A stretch of DNA of 64,000 bases. Source: CBEUVQ01 sp965546615 (lineage in GTDB: Bacteria; Bacillota; Desulfotomaculia; Desulfotomaculales; Desulfohalotomaculaceae). Shown here one piece after another: positions 40,513 through 49,900 of the stretch. The translations under genes were made by a program, and so were the position numbers. Below the pieces are notes generated by a model. The model worked only from the letters and a program-made list of their open reading frames with translations. It made no database searches and was not told the origin of the DNA. The stretch spans positions 1-64,000 of the forward strand of contig CBEUVQ010000006.1 of NCBI GenBank assembly GCA_965546615.1. Direction: 5' to 3'. The stretch's first letter is position 1. Every line of letters starts with the position of its first letter.

Positions 40513-42690
40513 TTAATGGGGCAGAGTTTGCCCGCCGGCTACCCTGCGCACACCGTGAACATCTTTTATTCGATTAATTCTTCTGGTTAAATATTCCAAT
40601 TGTTCCAAACTCTTTAAATGAAGAGCCAACTCAATAGTCGCCATTCTATCCTTCCGCGTGCGTGCGGTCACCCAGTTGGTATTAATTTTCATCTCTAAGA
40701 GCAGATTAAGTACATCATTCAACAAGCCCGCCCGGTCAATTCCGCACACTTCTAACTTCACATGGAAAGGTGATTGAAATTCCTTGTCCCAGGCCACTTC
40801 TACCATCCGTTCCGGCTCTGAGTTTTTAAGATCCAGTATGTTTTGACAATCCCGCCGGTGAATAGAAACACCACGACCGCGGGTTACATAACCGATAATA
40901 GGATCGCCGGGTACCGGATTGCAGCAGTGGGCCAGTCGGATAAGCAGGTTATCAATTCCCTTTACCCGAATACCCTGGGTTGGTTTGCCCCACTCACCTT
41001 TGCTTTGCTGTTTAGCCAAAATATCTTCTGCGGTGAGCTGCTTTTTCGCATCCAAATCCAGCTCTTCTTTTAGTCGGCCGAGCACCTGCAGAGCAGTAAC
41101 TTGGCCAACCCCGACAGCAGCATATAGGTCATCGACATTAGGAAAGCTGATTTTACGTCCAACTTCCTGCAGTTTATCATCTTTTAAAATAGCTGTATCC
41201 AAGCTCTGTTTCCTAACTTCCCGTTCCAGCATTTCTTTGCCTTTGGCAATATTCTCTTCTCTTTTTTCCCGCTTAAACCATTGACGAATTCGCGCTTTGG
41301 CCTGGGAAGTTTTCACTATGTTCAGCCAGTCTTGACTGGGCCCACTTTGCTTGTTGGTAATAATTTCAACAATATTACCGTTCTTTAACTTATAATCCAA
41401 CGGTACAATGCGGCCGTTGACTTTAGCCCCAATGCAGCGGTGACCAATGTCAGTGTGAATACGATAGGCAAAATCTATCGGCACTGATCCCGCCGGTAAT
41501 TCTACTACATCCCCTTTAGGGGTAAATACAAAGACAGAATGAGCAAAAATATCCAGCTTTAAACTTTCAACAAATTCGCGGGCATCGCGCAGGTCCTGCT
41601 GCCATTCCATCAACTGGCGCAGCCAAGACAATTTTTGATCAAAGTCTTTATCAGCCTTAATACCTTCTTTATAACGCCAATGAGCAGCAATACCGTATTC
41701 GGCAATACGGTGCATTTCAAAAGTGCGAATTTGAATTTCAAACGGTTCTCCATGCGGGCCGATCACTGTGGTGTGCAGTGATTGATACATGTTGGTTTTG
41801 GGCATGGCAATATAGTCTTTAAACCGTCCGGGAATAGGTTTCCACAATTCGTGCGCAATACCCAGTGTTCCATAACAATCTTTAACTGAATCTACCAGCA
41901 CCCGCACAGCAAGCACATCATAGATTTCGGTAAAATCCTTTTGCTGATCCTTCATTTTCTTATGAATGGAATAAAAGTTTTTGGGACGGCCGTGAATCTC
42001 CGCTTTAATACCTATTTCCTGCAGCCGTTCACTTAAAATATTAATTACCTTCTGAATAAATTCTTCTCTTTTTTTTCGGGTAGCCGCTACCAATTCTTTA
42101 AGCTTATAGTATTCTTCAGGATGGCGGTAGCGAAAAGAAATATCTTCTAATTCCCATTTAATTTTAGAAATTCCTAAGCGGTGGGCTAACGGTGCAAAAA
42201 TTTCCAGCGTTTCTTCAGCTTTTTCACGCTGTTTTGCTTCAGATTGATAACTTAAAGTGCGCAAGTTGTGCAAACGGTCGGCCAGTTTAATTAAAACCAC
42301 CCGAATATCCTTTGCCATCGCCAAAAACATTTTGCGCAGATTTTCTGCTTGGCGCTCTTCTTTAGATTTAAACTCCAGCTTTTTCAGTTTGGTTACCCCG
42401 TCAACCAACAAAGCAACGTCTTCACCGAATTCCGCTTTAATATCTTCCAGTGTGACACCGGTATCCTCCACTACATCATGCAGCAAAGCGCCAACCAGTG
42501 TTTTTATATCCAACTGCAAATCAGCCAAAATATTAGCCACTTCCATAGGGTGGGTAAAAAAGTCTTCGCCGGAGTTTCTCTTCTGACCAAAATGCGCCCA
42601 TTCCGCATAACGGTATGCTTTTTGGAGGAAGGCGATGTCCGCAGTTGGATTATAGCTTTTCACTTTTTCTGTCAATTGTGCCAAGGACAC
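40513..42690 (-). CDS. relA: RelA/SpoT family (p)ppGpp synthetase/hydrolase
   Basis: The start is GTG 42690, after AAAGGGGGG; the in-frame TTG at 42714 overlaps that site. The 725-residue protein has an HD hydrolase domain (THPMEVANILADL and LLHDVVEDT near 65-77) and a synthetase domain (about 230-340; YDVLAVRVLVDS, YIAMPKTNMYQSLHTTV). A TGS domain (about 390-450) and a C-terminal ACT domain (about 650-725) follow. Both active sites look intact, so it is a bifunctional Rel controlling the stringent response. Confidence 0.95.
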   Translation of the reverse strand: MSLAQLTEKVKSYNPTADIAFLQKAYRYAEWAHFGQKRNSGEDFFTHPMEVANILADLQLDIKTLVGALLHDVVEDTGVTLEDIKAEFGEDVALLVDGVTKLKKLEFKSKEERQAENLRKMFLAMAKDIRVVLIKLADRLHNLRTLSYQSEAKQREKAEETLEIFAPLAHRLGISKIKWELEDISFRYRHPEEYYKLKELVAATRKKREEFIQKVINILSERLQEIGIKAEIHGRPKNFYSIHKKMKDQQKDFTEIYDVLAVRVLVDSVKDCYGTLGIAHELWKPIPGRFKDYIAMPKTNMYQSLHTTVIGPHGEPFEIQIRTFEMHRIAEYGIAAHWRYKEGIKADKDFDQKLSWLRQLMEWQQDLRDAREFVESLKLDIFAHSVFVFTPKGDVVELPAGSVPIDFAYRIHTDIGHRCIGAKVNGRIVPLDYKLKNGNIVEIITNKQSGPSQDWLNIVKTSQAKARIRQWFKREKREENIAKGKEMLEREVRKQSLDTAILKDDKLQEVGRKISFPNVDDLYAAVGVGQVTALQVLGRLKEELDLDAKKQLTAEDILAKQQSKGEWGKPTQGIRVKGIDNLLIRLAHCCNPVPGDPIIGYVTRGRGVSIHRRDCQNILDLKNSEPERMVEVAWDKEFQSPFHVKLEVCGIDRAGLLNDVLNLLLEMKINTNWVTARTRKDRMATIELALHLKSLEQLEYLTRRINRIKDVHGVRRVAGGQTLPH

Positions 42691-42723
42691 CGATAGCCCC
42701 CCTTTTATTAACAATTAATTACA

Positions 42724-43242
42724 TTAAATGTCATACTGAATAAGGGTTATTATATCATAATTGCCCAGTTTTGCTCTACCTTTTAAGTCTGTTAATTCAA
42801 TGATAAAAGCCGCTCCAACAACATTTCCTTCTAACTGCTCCACTAATTTTTGCGCAGCTGCCACCGTTCCCCCGGTAGCGAGTAAATCATCTACCAACAG
42901 CACACGCTGCCCTGCTTTAATGGCATCAGTATGTATCTCCAAAGCATCTTCACCATATTCCAAAGCATATTTACTTTGCAGCACTTCAGCCGGCAATTTC
43001 CCCGGTTTGCGGGCAAGCACCAACCCCGCTCCCAATTCGTAAGCAAGTGGAGCTCCTAAAGCAAACCCACGTGCCTCAGGACAAACAATTAAATCAACAT
43101 CTAACGGACGACAGCGATCGGCCATTTCTTTAACAGCCGCCCGAAAAGCTTCCGGATTTTTAAATAATGTAGTAACATCCTTAAAACTAATTCCTTTTCG
43201 TGGAAAGTCCGGTATTATTCTGATGAAAGATTTAAAATCCAA
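42724..43242 (-). CDS. apt: Adenine phosphoribosyltransferase
   Basis: The start is TTG 43242, behind AAAGGAG. The 172-residue enzyme has the PRPP motif VLLVDDLLATGGT (near 118) and the adenine-binding region IPDFPRKGISFKDVT at the N-terminus. It salvages adenine to AMP. Its place between recJ and relA is the usual order in Bacillota. Confidence 0.96.
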   Translation of the reverse strand: MDFKSFIRIIPDFPRKGISFKDVTTLFKNPEAFRAAVKEMADRCRPLDVDLIVCPEARGFALGAPLAYELGAGLVLARKPGKLPAEVLQSKYALEYGEDALEIHTDAIKAGQRVLLVDDLLATGGTVAAAQKLVEQLEGNVVGAAFIIELTDLKGRAKLGNYDIITLIQYDI

Positions 43243-43269
43243 TGCGGTATCTCCTTTCGGTTTTTAGGT

Positions 43270-45969
43270 TTATAGATAAGGAAGCTTAGTAATTCGTTTT
43301 AAATTACCGCTAACCATTATAGTAACAAATTGCAATCCTTCCAATGCAACGTCATTAGCCCAACGATAAGTTTTGGAGATATCTAAATCCAGCTTATGAT
43401 CCGGGCGGGGCAGCATCTTTACCTGATAAACGCCGCCGCAATAGCCAAATTTCAACAAGCCCAGTTCGCTAAAAATTTTCATTGCCAGTGCCAAAGTATA
43501 ATCTTCTACCAGACCACCACCGTCTTCACTCAACAGTTCCTGCAATTCTTCACCGGGAAGTTCCAGCACTTTACCCATCCCCACCCGGTGCACTAAGTGT
43601 TTATACAGCGCCGCCAGGCAATCTCTTTCCGGGGCCAGTGTTGTTAACACTTTACTGGCTGAAGAAATATCCTCGGTATTAAACATCAGATAAAGGTCGC
43701 CGCCCGGTCCGGCAGCATTTGCCGCCGACTGCAGACCACGGGCACTGAAGGGAGGATAATACAGCACAACTCTGCCGATATTTCTAATCTCTAAAGTTCT
43801 GGCTAAAGCCGGTGTGGTTACCAGCACCACCCCGCTGTCAGCAGCAGCCAGCCTTTTAATATAATCTGCGGTTTCATCGGGAAAACCACGGCAGTAGTAA
43901 GCAATCCGATGAGCCAGCTCCGGTTTTCTTAAAGCCATTGTATGAGCCAATTCAATAACTTGATAGCCGCTGTTTACCAATATCACTACAGATTCTTGAT
44001 TGATTAAATCCATCAAGGTATCTAAGCGATCGGGACATTCCCGATAATCATGCAGATTTATTTTATCCCAAAAGTCAACAGACATTTCTTTTGTCTTTTC
44101 GCTGACCGGCCCGTTTTTCTTATAGGCTTCCAGCCTTCTCAATATATAATCCGGGCTGGATAAACGCAGTCTTTTATTATTCAATAACAGCTGTGAGTGA
44201 CGAGTTAAGTCTTCGGAAAAATATTCACAACTGATATCATCATGGCGCAGCACTGCTTTTTTTGCGATGTCTTTTACCTTAAGCTGAACACTGCGGCGCC
44301 CGTTCCACTCATTAATTTCCGGTACAAAGGCAATGTCAACACTGTCCTGAGCCGCCAGCATTTCCGCATAAGCGGCCAGGTTAAAACCAATTCCCTCCAT
44401 CACTGCAGCTTTACCCTGTACTTTAATTTTTAAGTGATTTTGTTTTTCACCTACGGTACGCCAATTTAACATGCATAAATCCCGACTGCCGAACAGCGGG
44501 CCGGGATTACAATGCCCAAACGGAGCCAATAATTCCAATTCCTGCACTACTTGTTCCGATATTTCATCAATCGAAATAACAGAATCAATATTAATAGTAG
44601 GAATCAAGTCATCGTCTGTCAACACTTCGTCTGCATAGTCATTAATTTTTTGTGCAAACTTTTCAATATCGCGCGTCTGAATAGAAAAGCCCGCTGCTTT
44701 AGAATGGCCGCCAAAAGCGGTTAAATACTCTTTACAATGCTCTAATGCATCGTACAAGTGAAAATTATCAATACTGCGCGCCGAGCCTTTGCCTTCTTCG
44801 CCTGTTAAAGATATTAGCAAAACCGGTCGGTGATAACGTTCCAGTAAGCGTGAAGCTACAATACCGATAACACCGTGATGCCAATTTTCAGAAGACAGCA
44901 CCAAAACCTTGCGTTCAAGAAACTCCGGATGCTGTTCAACCATTGCCAAAGCTTCTTCTAATACTTGAGTTTCAATATTTTGCCGCTGTTGATTGTAAGC
45001 ATCTAATTTTAAAGCCATTTCTTTAGCCCGTTCCGGTTCGGGACATAACAGCAAATCCACACCTAAGCGCGGATCACCAACTCTTCCGGCAGCATTAAGC
45101 CTCGGTGCCAAGGCAAAGCCGACACTTCTGGTGTCTATAGAGCGGTTGGCCACCCCGCTTACTTCTTTCAACGCACTTAAACCTATATTAGGGCTGTGGG
45201 CCAGCTGCTCCAAACCGGCTTTAACAATCACCCGGTTTTCTCCTAACAGCGGCACAATATCTGCTACCGTGCCCAGACAAGCAACATCCAACAGGTCATA
45301 CCAAGCATGTTTTGGCAGACCAATCTGCTGATAGATCGCTTGAATAAGTTTAAGGGCTACCCCAACACCGGCTAATTCTTTGAAAGGATAACTGCAGTCC
45401 GGCCTTTTAGGGTTTACAACCGCTTCAGCCTGAGGCAGCTCATTACCCGGTTCATGGTGGTCGGTAATGACCAATGTCAGCCCCAGTTCAGATGCCAGTT
45501 CAGCCTCCCCCAAAGCGCTGATTCCACAGTCCACCGTGATAATTAACCGGTAGCCCTCTTCATACGCCCAATGCAGTGTTTCACTGTGCAAGCCATAACC
45601 TTGTTCCCGCGGGGGAATATAAAAATCCACCACTCCGCCCAAACGATGCAGAGCATTAACCAGCAAAGCGGTTCCGGTAATACCGTCAACATCATAATCA
45701 CCATGCACTAAAATCGGCAAACCGTCATGCAGGCAATTCATCACCGCCGCCAAAGCTTTATCCATATCTTTCATTAATAGAGGGTCATGCATCGTCAGCT
45801 TCTTCCCTAAAAACGCCTGAGCCTCTTCGACGGTATGAATGCCGCGGTTAATTAACAGCTGGGCTAAAACTTCCGAAATATTTAGTTGATTGGCGAGAAT
45901 TACTTTCAAAGTAGGATTTGAAGATTTAACCCGCCAAATCTTTTTATTGCCAACAGTTTCGTTTATCAT
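43270..45969 (-). CDS. recJ: Single-stranded-DNA-specific exonuclease RecJ
   Basis: The 899-residue protein has the DHH domain (HGDYDVDGITG near 91, ITVDCGIS near 144, ITDHHEP near 168). DHHA1 follows (GGHSKAAGFSI near 420), then an OB-type domain. About 330 more residues form a C-terminal extension that includes an ATPase-like half-domain seen in clostridial RecJ. It degrades single-stranded DNA 5' to 3' in recombination and repair. ATG 45969 follows CAGGAG. Confidence 0.95.
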   Translation of the reverse strand: MINETVGNKKIWRVKSSNPTLKVILANQLNISEVLAQLLINRGIHTVEEAQAFLGKKLTMHDPLLMKDMDKALAAVMNCLHDGLPILVHGDYDVDGITGTALLVNALHRLGGVVDFYIPPREQGYGLHSETLHWAYEEGYRLIITVDCGISALGEAELASELGLTLVITDHHEPGNELPQAEAVVNPKRPDCSYPFKELAGVGVALKLIQAIYQQIGLPKHAWYDLLDVACLGTVADIVPLLGENRVIVKAGLEQLAHSPNIGLSALKEVSGVANRSIDTRSVGFALAPRLNAAGRVGDPRLGVDLLLCPEPERAKEMALKLDAYNQQRQNIETQVLEEALAMVEQHPEFLERKVLVLSSENWHHGVIGIVASRLLERYHRPVLLISLTGEEGKGSARSIDNFHLYDALEHCKEYLTAFGGHSKAAGFSIQTRDIEKFAQKINDYADEVLTDDDLIPTINIDSVISIDEISEQVVQELELLAPFGHCNPGPLFGSRDLCMLNWRTVGEKQNHLKIKVQGKAAVMEGIGFNLAAYAEMLAAQDSVDIAFVPEINEWNGRRSVQLKVKDIAKKAVLRHDDISCEYFSEDLTRHSQLLLNNKRLRLSSPDYILRRLEAYKKNGPVSEKTKEMSVDFWDKINLHDYRECPDRLDTLMDLINQESVVILVNSGYQVIELAHTMALRKPELAHRIAYYCRGFPDETADYIKRLAAADSGVVLVTTPALARTLEIRNIGRVVLYYPPFSARGLQSAANAAGPGGDLYLMFNTEDISSASKVLTTLAPERDCLAALYKHLVHRVGMGKVLELPGEELQELLSEDGGGLVEDYTLALAMKIFSELGLLKFGYCGGVYQVKMLPRPDHKLDLDISKTYRWANDVALEGLQFVTIMVSGNLKRITKLPYL

Positions 45970-46084
45970 ATTCAGCTCCTGTTTACATACTATATAATTT
46001 ATTATAAACTAGCGATACCAGATATTCAATGAGGGGCTAATATATTTGTGAAATTTGTTACAAGATGCGGAAAGGATTTTATAT

Positions 46085-46486
46085 ATGATCTACTTTTACG
46101 TTGGATTAGGTGGATTTTTGGGAGCAATCTGCCGTTACCTGACAGCTGTAGTTATCACACCGTTTAACAGTTCTGTCTTTCCTTTTGAAACACTGGCCGT
46201 CAACTTAATCGGCTGTTTCACTCTCAGTTTTTTGACTTATTTATCAATCAGCTGCTGGCAGCGTAAAGAAAACCTGCGTCTTGCGCTGACAACCGGTTTT
46301 ATCGGTTCTTTCACTACTTTTTCCACCTTTACTTTGGAATTAATGAATTTATTTAAAAACGGACATCACGTGTCAGCACTTACATACATGCTGTTTAGTT
46401 TGGCAGGCGGTTTAATGCTCGCTTGGTTGGGAATGCTTTCAGCTGAATACCTGCACACAAAATTAAACAATGCGAGGAATGCATAA
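46085..46486 (+). CDS. crcB: Fluoride channel subunit FluC/CrcB 1
   Basis: The start is ATG 46085, after GGAAAGGA. The 133-residue protein has four hydrophobic helices and the FluC signatures GGFLGAICRYL, VNLIGCF and GFIGSFTTFSTF. Some Bacillota encode two CrcB proteins that insert in opposite directions and form a heterodimeric fluoride exporter. The next gene overlaps by one base (TAATG). Confidence 0.92.
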   Translation: MIYFYVGLGGFLGAICRYLTAVVITPFNSSVFPFETLAVNLIGCFTLSFLTYLSISCWQRKENLRLALTTGFIGSFTTFSTFTLELMNLFKNGHHVSALTYMLFSLAGGLMLAWLGMLSAEYLHTKLNNARNA

Positions 46487-46863
46487 TGGTTCACTCAATA
46501 CTGGCAGTAGGTTTAGGAGGGTTTTTGGGCGCAGTACTGCGCTTTGCAATGAGCCGGCTGGATATTTTAAAAACAGGAAAATTCCCTTGGGCCACCTTCT
46601 CCGTCAACATGCTGGGTTCACTGTTTTTAGGTATATTATACGGTTTGGCAGCAGCTCAAAAAATTGTTAACGAACAGCTGCTGCTGTTTTTGGGCACCGG
46701 TATAATGGGTTCATTAACCACTTTTTCCACCTATAAACTGGATTCACTTAACTTAATAAAAAAGGGCAAAATTTGTACCGCTGCCTTTTACGTTGTTGTA
46801 TCTGTTCTTGCCGGTTTAATATTGGTTAGTGCAGGCTTTTTAATCGGCCGCGCAGTCGGCTGA
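46486..46863 (+). CDS. crcB: Fluoride channel subunit FluC/CrcB 2
   Basis: The 125-residue protein has four helices with GGFLGAVLRFAMS, VNMLGSLFLG and GIMGSLTTFSTYKLD. It is the partner of the first crcB gene and is translationally coupled to it. The two proteins differ clearly, which suggests fixed opposite topologies. I found no fluoride riboswitch upstream. Confidence 0.92.
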   Translation: MVHSILAVGLGGFLGAVLRFAMSRLDILKTGKFPWATFSVNMLGSLFLGILYGLAAAQKIVNEQLLLFLGTGIMGSLTTFSTYKLDSLNLIKKGKICTAAFYVVVSVLAGLILVSAGFLIGRAVG

Positions 46864-46905
46864 AAAAACAACTAACGAATAAAGCACATCACTCGGGGAC
46901 ATAAT

Positions 46906-47229
46906 ATGGCTAACAAAGCAACTAACGATAATCTAAAGGAGGAACCGAAACCGGTGATGGAGCTTACCATGACAGAATATTTACATGACGTAACCAACAG
47001 ACTGCCAAAAGAAGCGGAAAATGTTTTAAGAGCGCTGCGCGATGACGGTAAAATGAATAAAGAAGAGCTTTCGCTTACAGCGAAGGTAAAACGTGCTGTG
47101 CTGGATCATATTATTATGCAGTTATATGCCTTGGGCATGGTAGAAGTAACCTCAGAAGGCAAAAGCAAAATCTGTTCTTTAACTGATTTAGGGAAACAAT
47201 ATCTACACTTAATCAAACAAGCTTCATAG
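46906..47229 (+). CDS. Small winged-helix-like protein, unknown function
   Basis: The 107-residue product has an N-terminal charged stretch (about 1-20), then helices and a wing-like end (about 30-105). The stretch includes VLRALRDDGKMNKEELS, LDHIIMQLYALGMVEV and CSLTDLGKQYLHLIKQ, as in MarR/ArsR-type winged helices. The sequence is too diverged to place in a family. A second possible start lies near 46954-46957, where AAAGGAGG (46935-46942) is upstream. It follows the crcB pair by 42 bases. Confidence 0.6.
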   Translation: MANKATNDNLKEEPKPVMELTMTEYLHDVTNRLPKEAENVLRALRDDGKMNKEELSLTAKVKRAVLDHIIMQLYALGMVEVTSEGKSKICSLTDLGKQYLHLIKQAS

Positions 47230-47315
47230 ATAATTTTATGATTCTAATTTTTGTTTCTAGGGCAGACTGACGCAGCCCTATTTTAAATGATATTCATTAT
47301 AATATTAACCGTAAA

Positions 47316-47355
47316 GGGCTGTTGCAACTCATTCCGCAACAGCCCCTGGTTTTTT
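47316..47355 (+). terminator. Terminator after the winged-helix gene
   Basis: Arms GGGCTGTTGC (47316-47325) and GCAACAGCCC (47336-47345) are followed by CTGGTTTTTT. It lies between the convergent winged-helix and ABC genes. Confidence 0.85.
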
Positions 47356-47357
47356 CT

Positions 47358-48080
47358 TTATAAAATTTTACTCAAAAACGACTGTGTTCTAGGATTCTGC
47401 GGGTTGGTAAAAATTTGTTCCGGCGTGCCTTCTTCCACAATTCGCCCGCCATCCATAAAGAAAACCCGATCGCCCACTTCGCGGGCAAAACCCATTTCGT
47501 GAGTAACTACTACCATAGTCATACCTTCTTTGGCCAGCTGCTTCATAACCGCCAGTACTTCACCAACCATTTCGGGGTCTAACGCACTGGTTGGTTCATC
47601 AAACAGCATTACCCGCGGGCGCATTGCCAGCGCCCGTGCAATGGCCACCCGCTGCTGCTGGCCGCCGGAAAGCTGGTCGGGGTAAACATCGGCCTTGTCG
47701 GACAGTCCCACTTTTTGCAGCAGTTCCAGCGCAATTTTGTTTGCTTCAGCCGGAGACATTTTCCGCACCTTAATCGGTGCCATTTCTATATTTTCCAAAG
47801 CTGTTTTATGAGGGAACAAATTAAAGCGCTGAAATACCATGCCCACTTCTTGACGAACACTGTTAATGTCGGTATTGCTGTCTGTAATATCGTGACCGTC
47901 AACAACAATGGTGCCGGATGTCGGTTCTTCCAAGCGGTTAATACAGCGCAAAAAAGTACTTTTGCCGGAACCGGACGGGCCGATCACCACCACCACTTCT
48001 TTTTCTTTAATTTCACAGCTTACATCTTTAAGCACTTCTAATCGGCCGAAGTTTTTATACAAGTTAGCAACTTTAATCAC
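47358..48080 (-). CDS. Polar amino acid ABC transporter ATP-binding protein
   Basis: The start is GTG 48080, behind AGGAGG. The 240-residue protein has Walker A GPSGSGKSTFLR, the Q-loop region VFQRFNLFPH, the signature LSGGQQQRVAIARAL and Walker B VMLFDEPTSALDPE. This is the GlnQ/HisP subtype for polar amino acids. It overlaps the permease gene by 8 bases. The substrate, perhaps Gln, is not certain. Confidence 0.93.
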   Translation of the reverse strand: MIKVANLYKNFGRLEVLKDVSCEIKEKEVVVVIGPSGSGKSTFLRCINRLEEPTSGTIVVDGHDITDSNTDINSVRQEVGMVFQRFNLFPHKTALENIEMAPIKVRKMSPAEANKIALELLQKVGLSDKADVYPDQLSGGQQQRVAIARALAMRPRVMLFDEPTSALDPEMVGEVLAVMKQLAKEGMTMVVVTHEMGFAREVGDRVFFMDGGRIVEEGTPEQIFTNPQNPRTQSFLSKIL

Positions 48081-48738
48081 CTGTTTTCAGCCTCCTCTCC
48101 AATTTGTCTACCAGTCGCGAGAAGGTAAAGGTCATAATAAAATAGATTAATGCCGCCGTTAACCACAGCTCAAATGTTGCAAAAGTGCGCGCCACTTCCA
48201 TTTGAGTCTTTTTGGCTAATTCCTCAAAACCAATTACCGATAACAGCGAAGTATCTTTCAGCAGCGCAATAAATTCGTTGCCCATGGGCGGAATAACCCG
48301 TTTAAATGCCTGCGGCAGAATTACATAGCGCATTGCTTGAAAATGCGTCATACCAAGTGAACGCGCTGCCTCCATTTGTCCCTTTTCAACCGACTGCACA
48401 CCGGCGCGGAAAATTTCCGCTATGTAAGCACCGCTGTTAATGGAAACGGAAACAATAGCGGTTATCCAAACATCAGAACTGAAATTTTGGTCAGTAAGCA
48501 GTTTTACCATACGGGGAATACCGAAGTGAATGAGCATAATTTGCACAAACAGCGGGGTCCCACGGACGAAATCAACGTAGGCGGTGCCTAAAAATCTGAC
48601 AATTTTGTTATAAGACAGGCGGGCTAAGCCGGCAATAAGTCCGATGATGCTGCCGAGCGAAACGCCAATTACAGTAATTAACAGTGAAATTAACGCCCCA
48701 TGAAGCAGCAGGGGCAGTGCATGAATAATTTTGTCCAT
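48073..48738 (-). CDS. Polar amino acid ABC transporter permease
   Basis: The 221-residue membrane protein has five hydrophobic segments and the HisMQ EAA loop (EAARSLGMTHFQAMRYVILPQAFK). It pairs with the GlnQ-type ATPase encoded just downstream. ATG 48738 follows AGGTGG. Confidence 0.92.
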   Translation of the reverse strand: MDKIIHALPLLLHGALISLLITVIGVSLGSIIGLIAGLARLSYNKIVRFLGTAYVDFVRGTPLFVQIMLIHFGIPRMVKLLTDQNFSSDVWITAIVSVSINSGAYIAEIFRAGVQSVEKGQMEAARSLGMTHFQAMRYVILPQAFKRVIPPMGNEFIALLKDTSLLSVIGFEELAKKTQMEVARTFATFELWLTAALIYFIMTFTFSRLVDKLERRLKTGD

Positions 48739-48769
48739 AATCCACCTCTTTTTTTATACACAAGAAATA

Positions 48770-48808
48770 TGCGCAACACTATATTCAGTGTTACGCATAT
48801 TTTTTTGC
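48770..48808 (-). promoter_or_regulatory. Hairpin between the binding-protein and permease genes
   Basis: Nearly perfect arms (ATATGCG-AACACT / AGTGTT-CGCATAT, one mismatch) enclose a 6-base loop. On the minus strand the hairpin is followed by a modest T-run. Such an inter-gene hairpin often lets more binding protein than membrane protein be made. Confidence 0.55.
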
Positions 48809-48838
48809 TAAAAGTCGTTTTTTATTACCTTTATTATG

Positions 48839-49669
48839 CTAGGCAGGTTCGCCTGGTAAAAATTCCGGCGGGGTTACACCAAACCATTTTTCATAAAGCT
48901 CGGCATACTTACCGTTTTCTTTCAGCTTTTGCAGACCTTCGTTAATCATCTGAAGCATTTCTTCATTGCCTTTTTGTACCGCAATACCGTAATATTCATC
49001 GCCGCCTAAGATATCGCCCACCATTTTAACTTTGCCTTTACCTTTTTTGTCAATATACTCTTTGGTTACCGGCAGGTCGTTAATTACTGCATCGGCACCG
49101 CCGTTTTCCAGCTCCATAAATACCAAGTCGGTGGTGTTAAAAGTTTTAACTTTAGCACCGTATTCCTCTTTAACTTCGTTAGCAAAAAAAGAACCGGTAG
49201 TACCAATCTGCACCGCAATAGTTTTACCGGCCAAATCTTTTGGCTCAGTGATTTCGTTATTGCCTTCTTGTACCGCCATAATTAAACCGGCTTGATAATA
49301 AGGAACTGAAAAGTCAACTTGTTCTTGACGCTCCGGTTTAATAGTCATTCCGGAAATAGCTATATCAATTGTACCGGTTTGTACTGCAGGAATTAATCCG
49401 TCAAAACCCATACTCTGCAGCTCAACTTCAAAACCTTGAACTTCGGCAATTGCTTTAATTAAGTCTACATCAAAGCCTGTATACTCACCGTTTTCATCGG
49501 TAAATTCAAACGGTGCAAAGGTTGGTTCAAAAGCGGCAGTGTATTTTTCTTTAGCCTGCTGACCATCTTGATCAGCTGCCGGCTCATCACTTCCGCCGCA
49601 CCCTACAGCAGCAACCATTAAGGCTAAAACCGCCAGCACAACGAAGCCCATTTTAAACAGTTTTTTCAC
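48839..49669 (-). CDS. Amino acid ABC transporter substrate-binding lipoprotein
   Basis: The start is GTG 49669, behind GGGGGAG. The 276-residue protein has a lipoprotein signal with lipobox VAAVGC (Cys near 24). A type 2 periplasmic binding fold follows (FEPTFAPFEFTDENGEYTGFDVDLI, DIAISGMTIKPERQE). It should be anchored outside the membrane and feed polar amino acids to the permease. The 230 bases upstream to the divergent DMT gene show no further feature I can name. Confidence 0.92.
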   Translation of the reverse strand: MKKLFKMGFVVLAVLALMVAAVGCGGSDEPAADQDGQQAKEKYTAAFEPTFAPFEFTDENGEYTGFDVDLIKAIAEVQGFEVELQSMGFDGLIPAVQTGTIDIAISGMTIKPERQEQVDFSVPYYQAGLIMAVQEGNNEITEPKDLAGKTIAVQIGTTGSFFANEVKEEYGAKVKTFNTTDLVFMELENGGADAVINDLPVTKEYIDKKGKGKVKMVGDILGGDEYYGIAVQKGNEEMLQMINEGLQKLKENGKYAELYEKWFGVTPPEFLPGEPA

Positions 49670-49900
49670 TTAATTCTCCCCCTTGAATAGAAAATAAAAT
49701 TCACTAATAAATATGCATTGATTAATTAATATTCGCTGTCTTTCGAAAAAATCCTCCCTGCATTTTAATGCTTTTTAAATAATATTTATTCTTCAAAAGA
49801 CAACATGTAAAATTGTATCACCGCAGCGGCAGGAAAACAATATGTCTTGTGGAATTAATAAAATTTACAAATTTATCATAAAAAGGAGCAGCTCTAAAAA

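Noticed and set aside
45970..46084. Possible fluoride riboswitch before crcB
   Set aside because: A GGGGCTAATAT stretch is present, but the conserved GG-GATGG...CTGATG...CTCCTAC arrangement is not seen.
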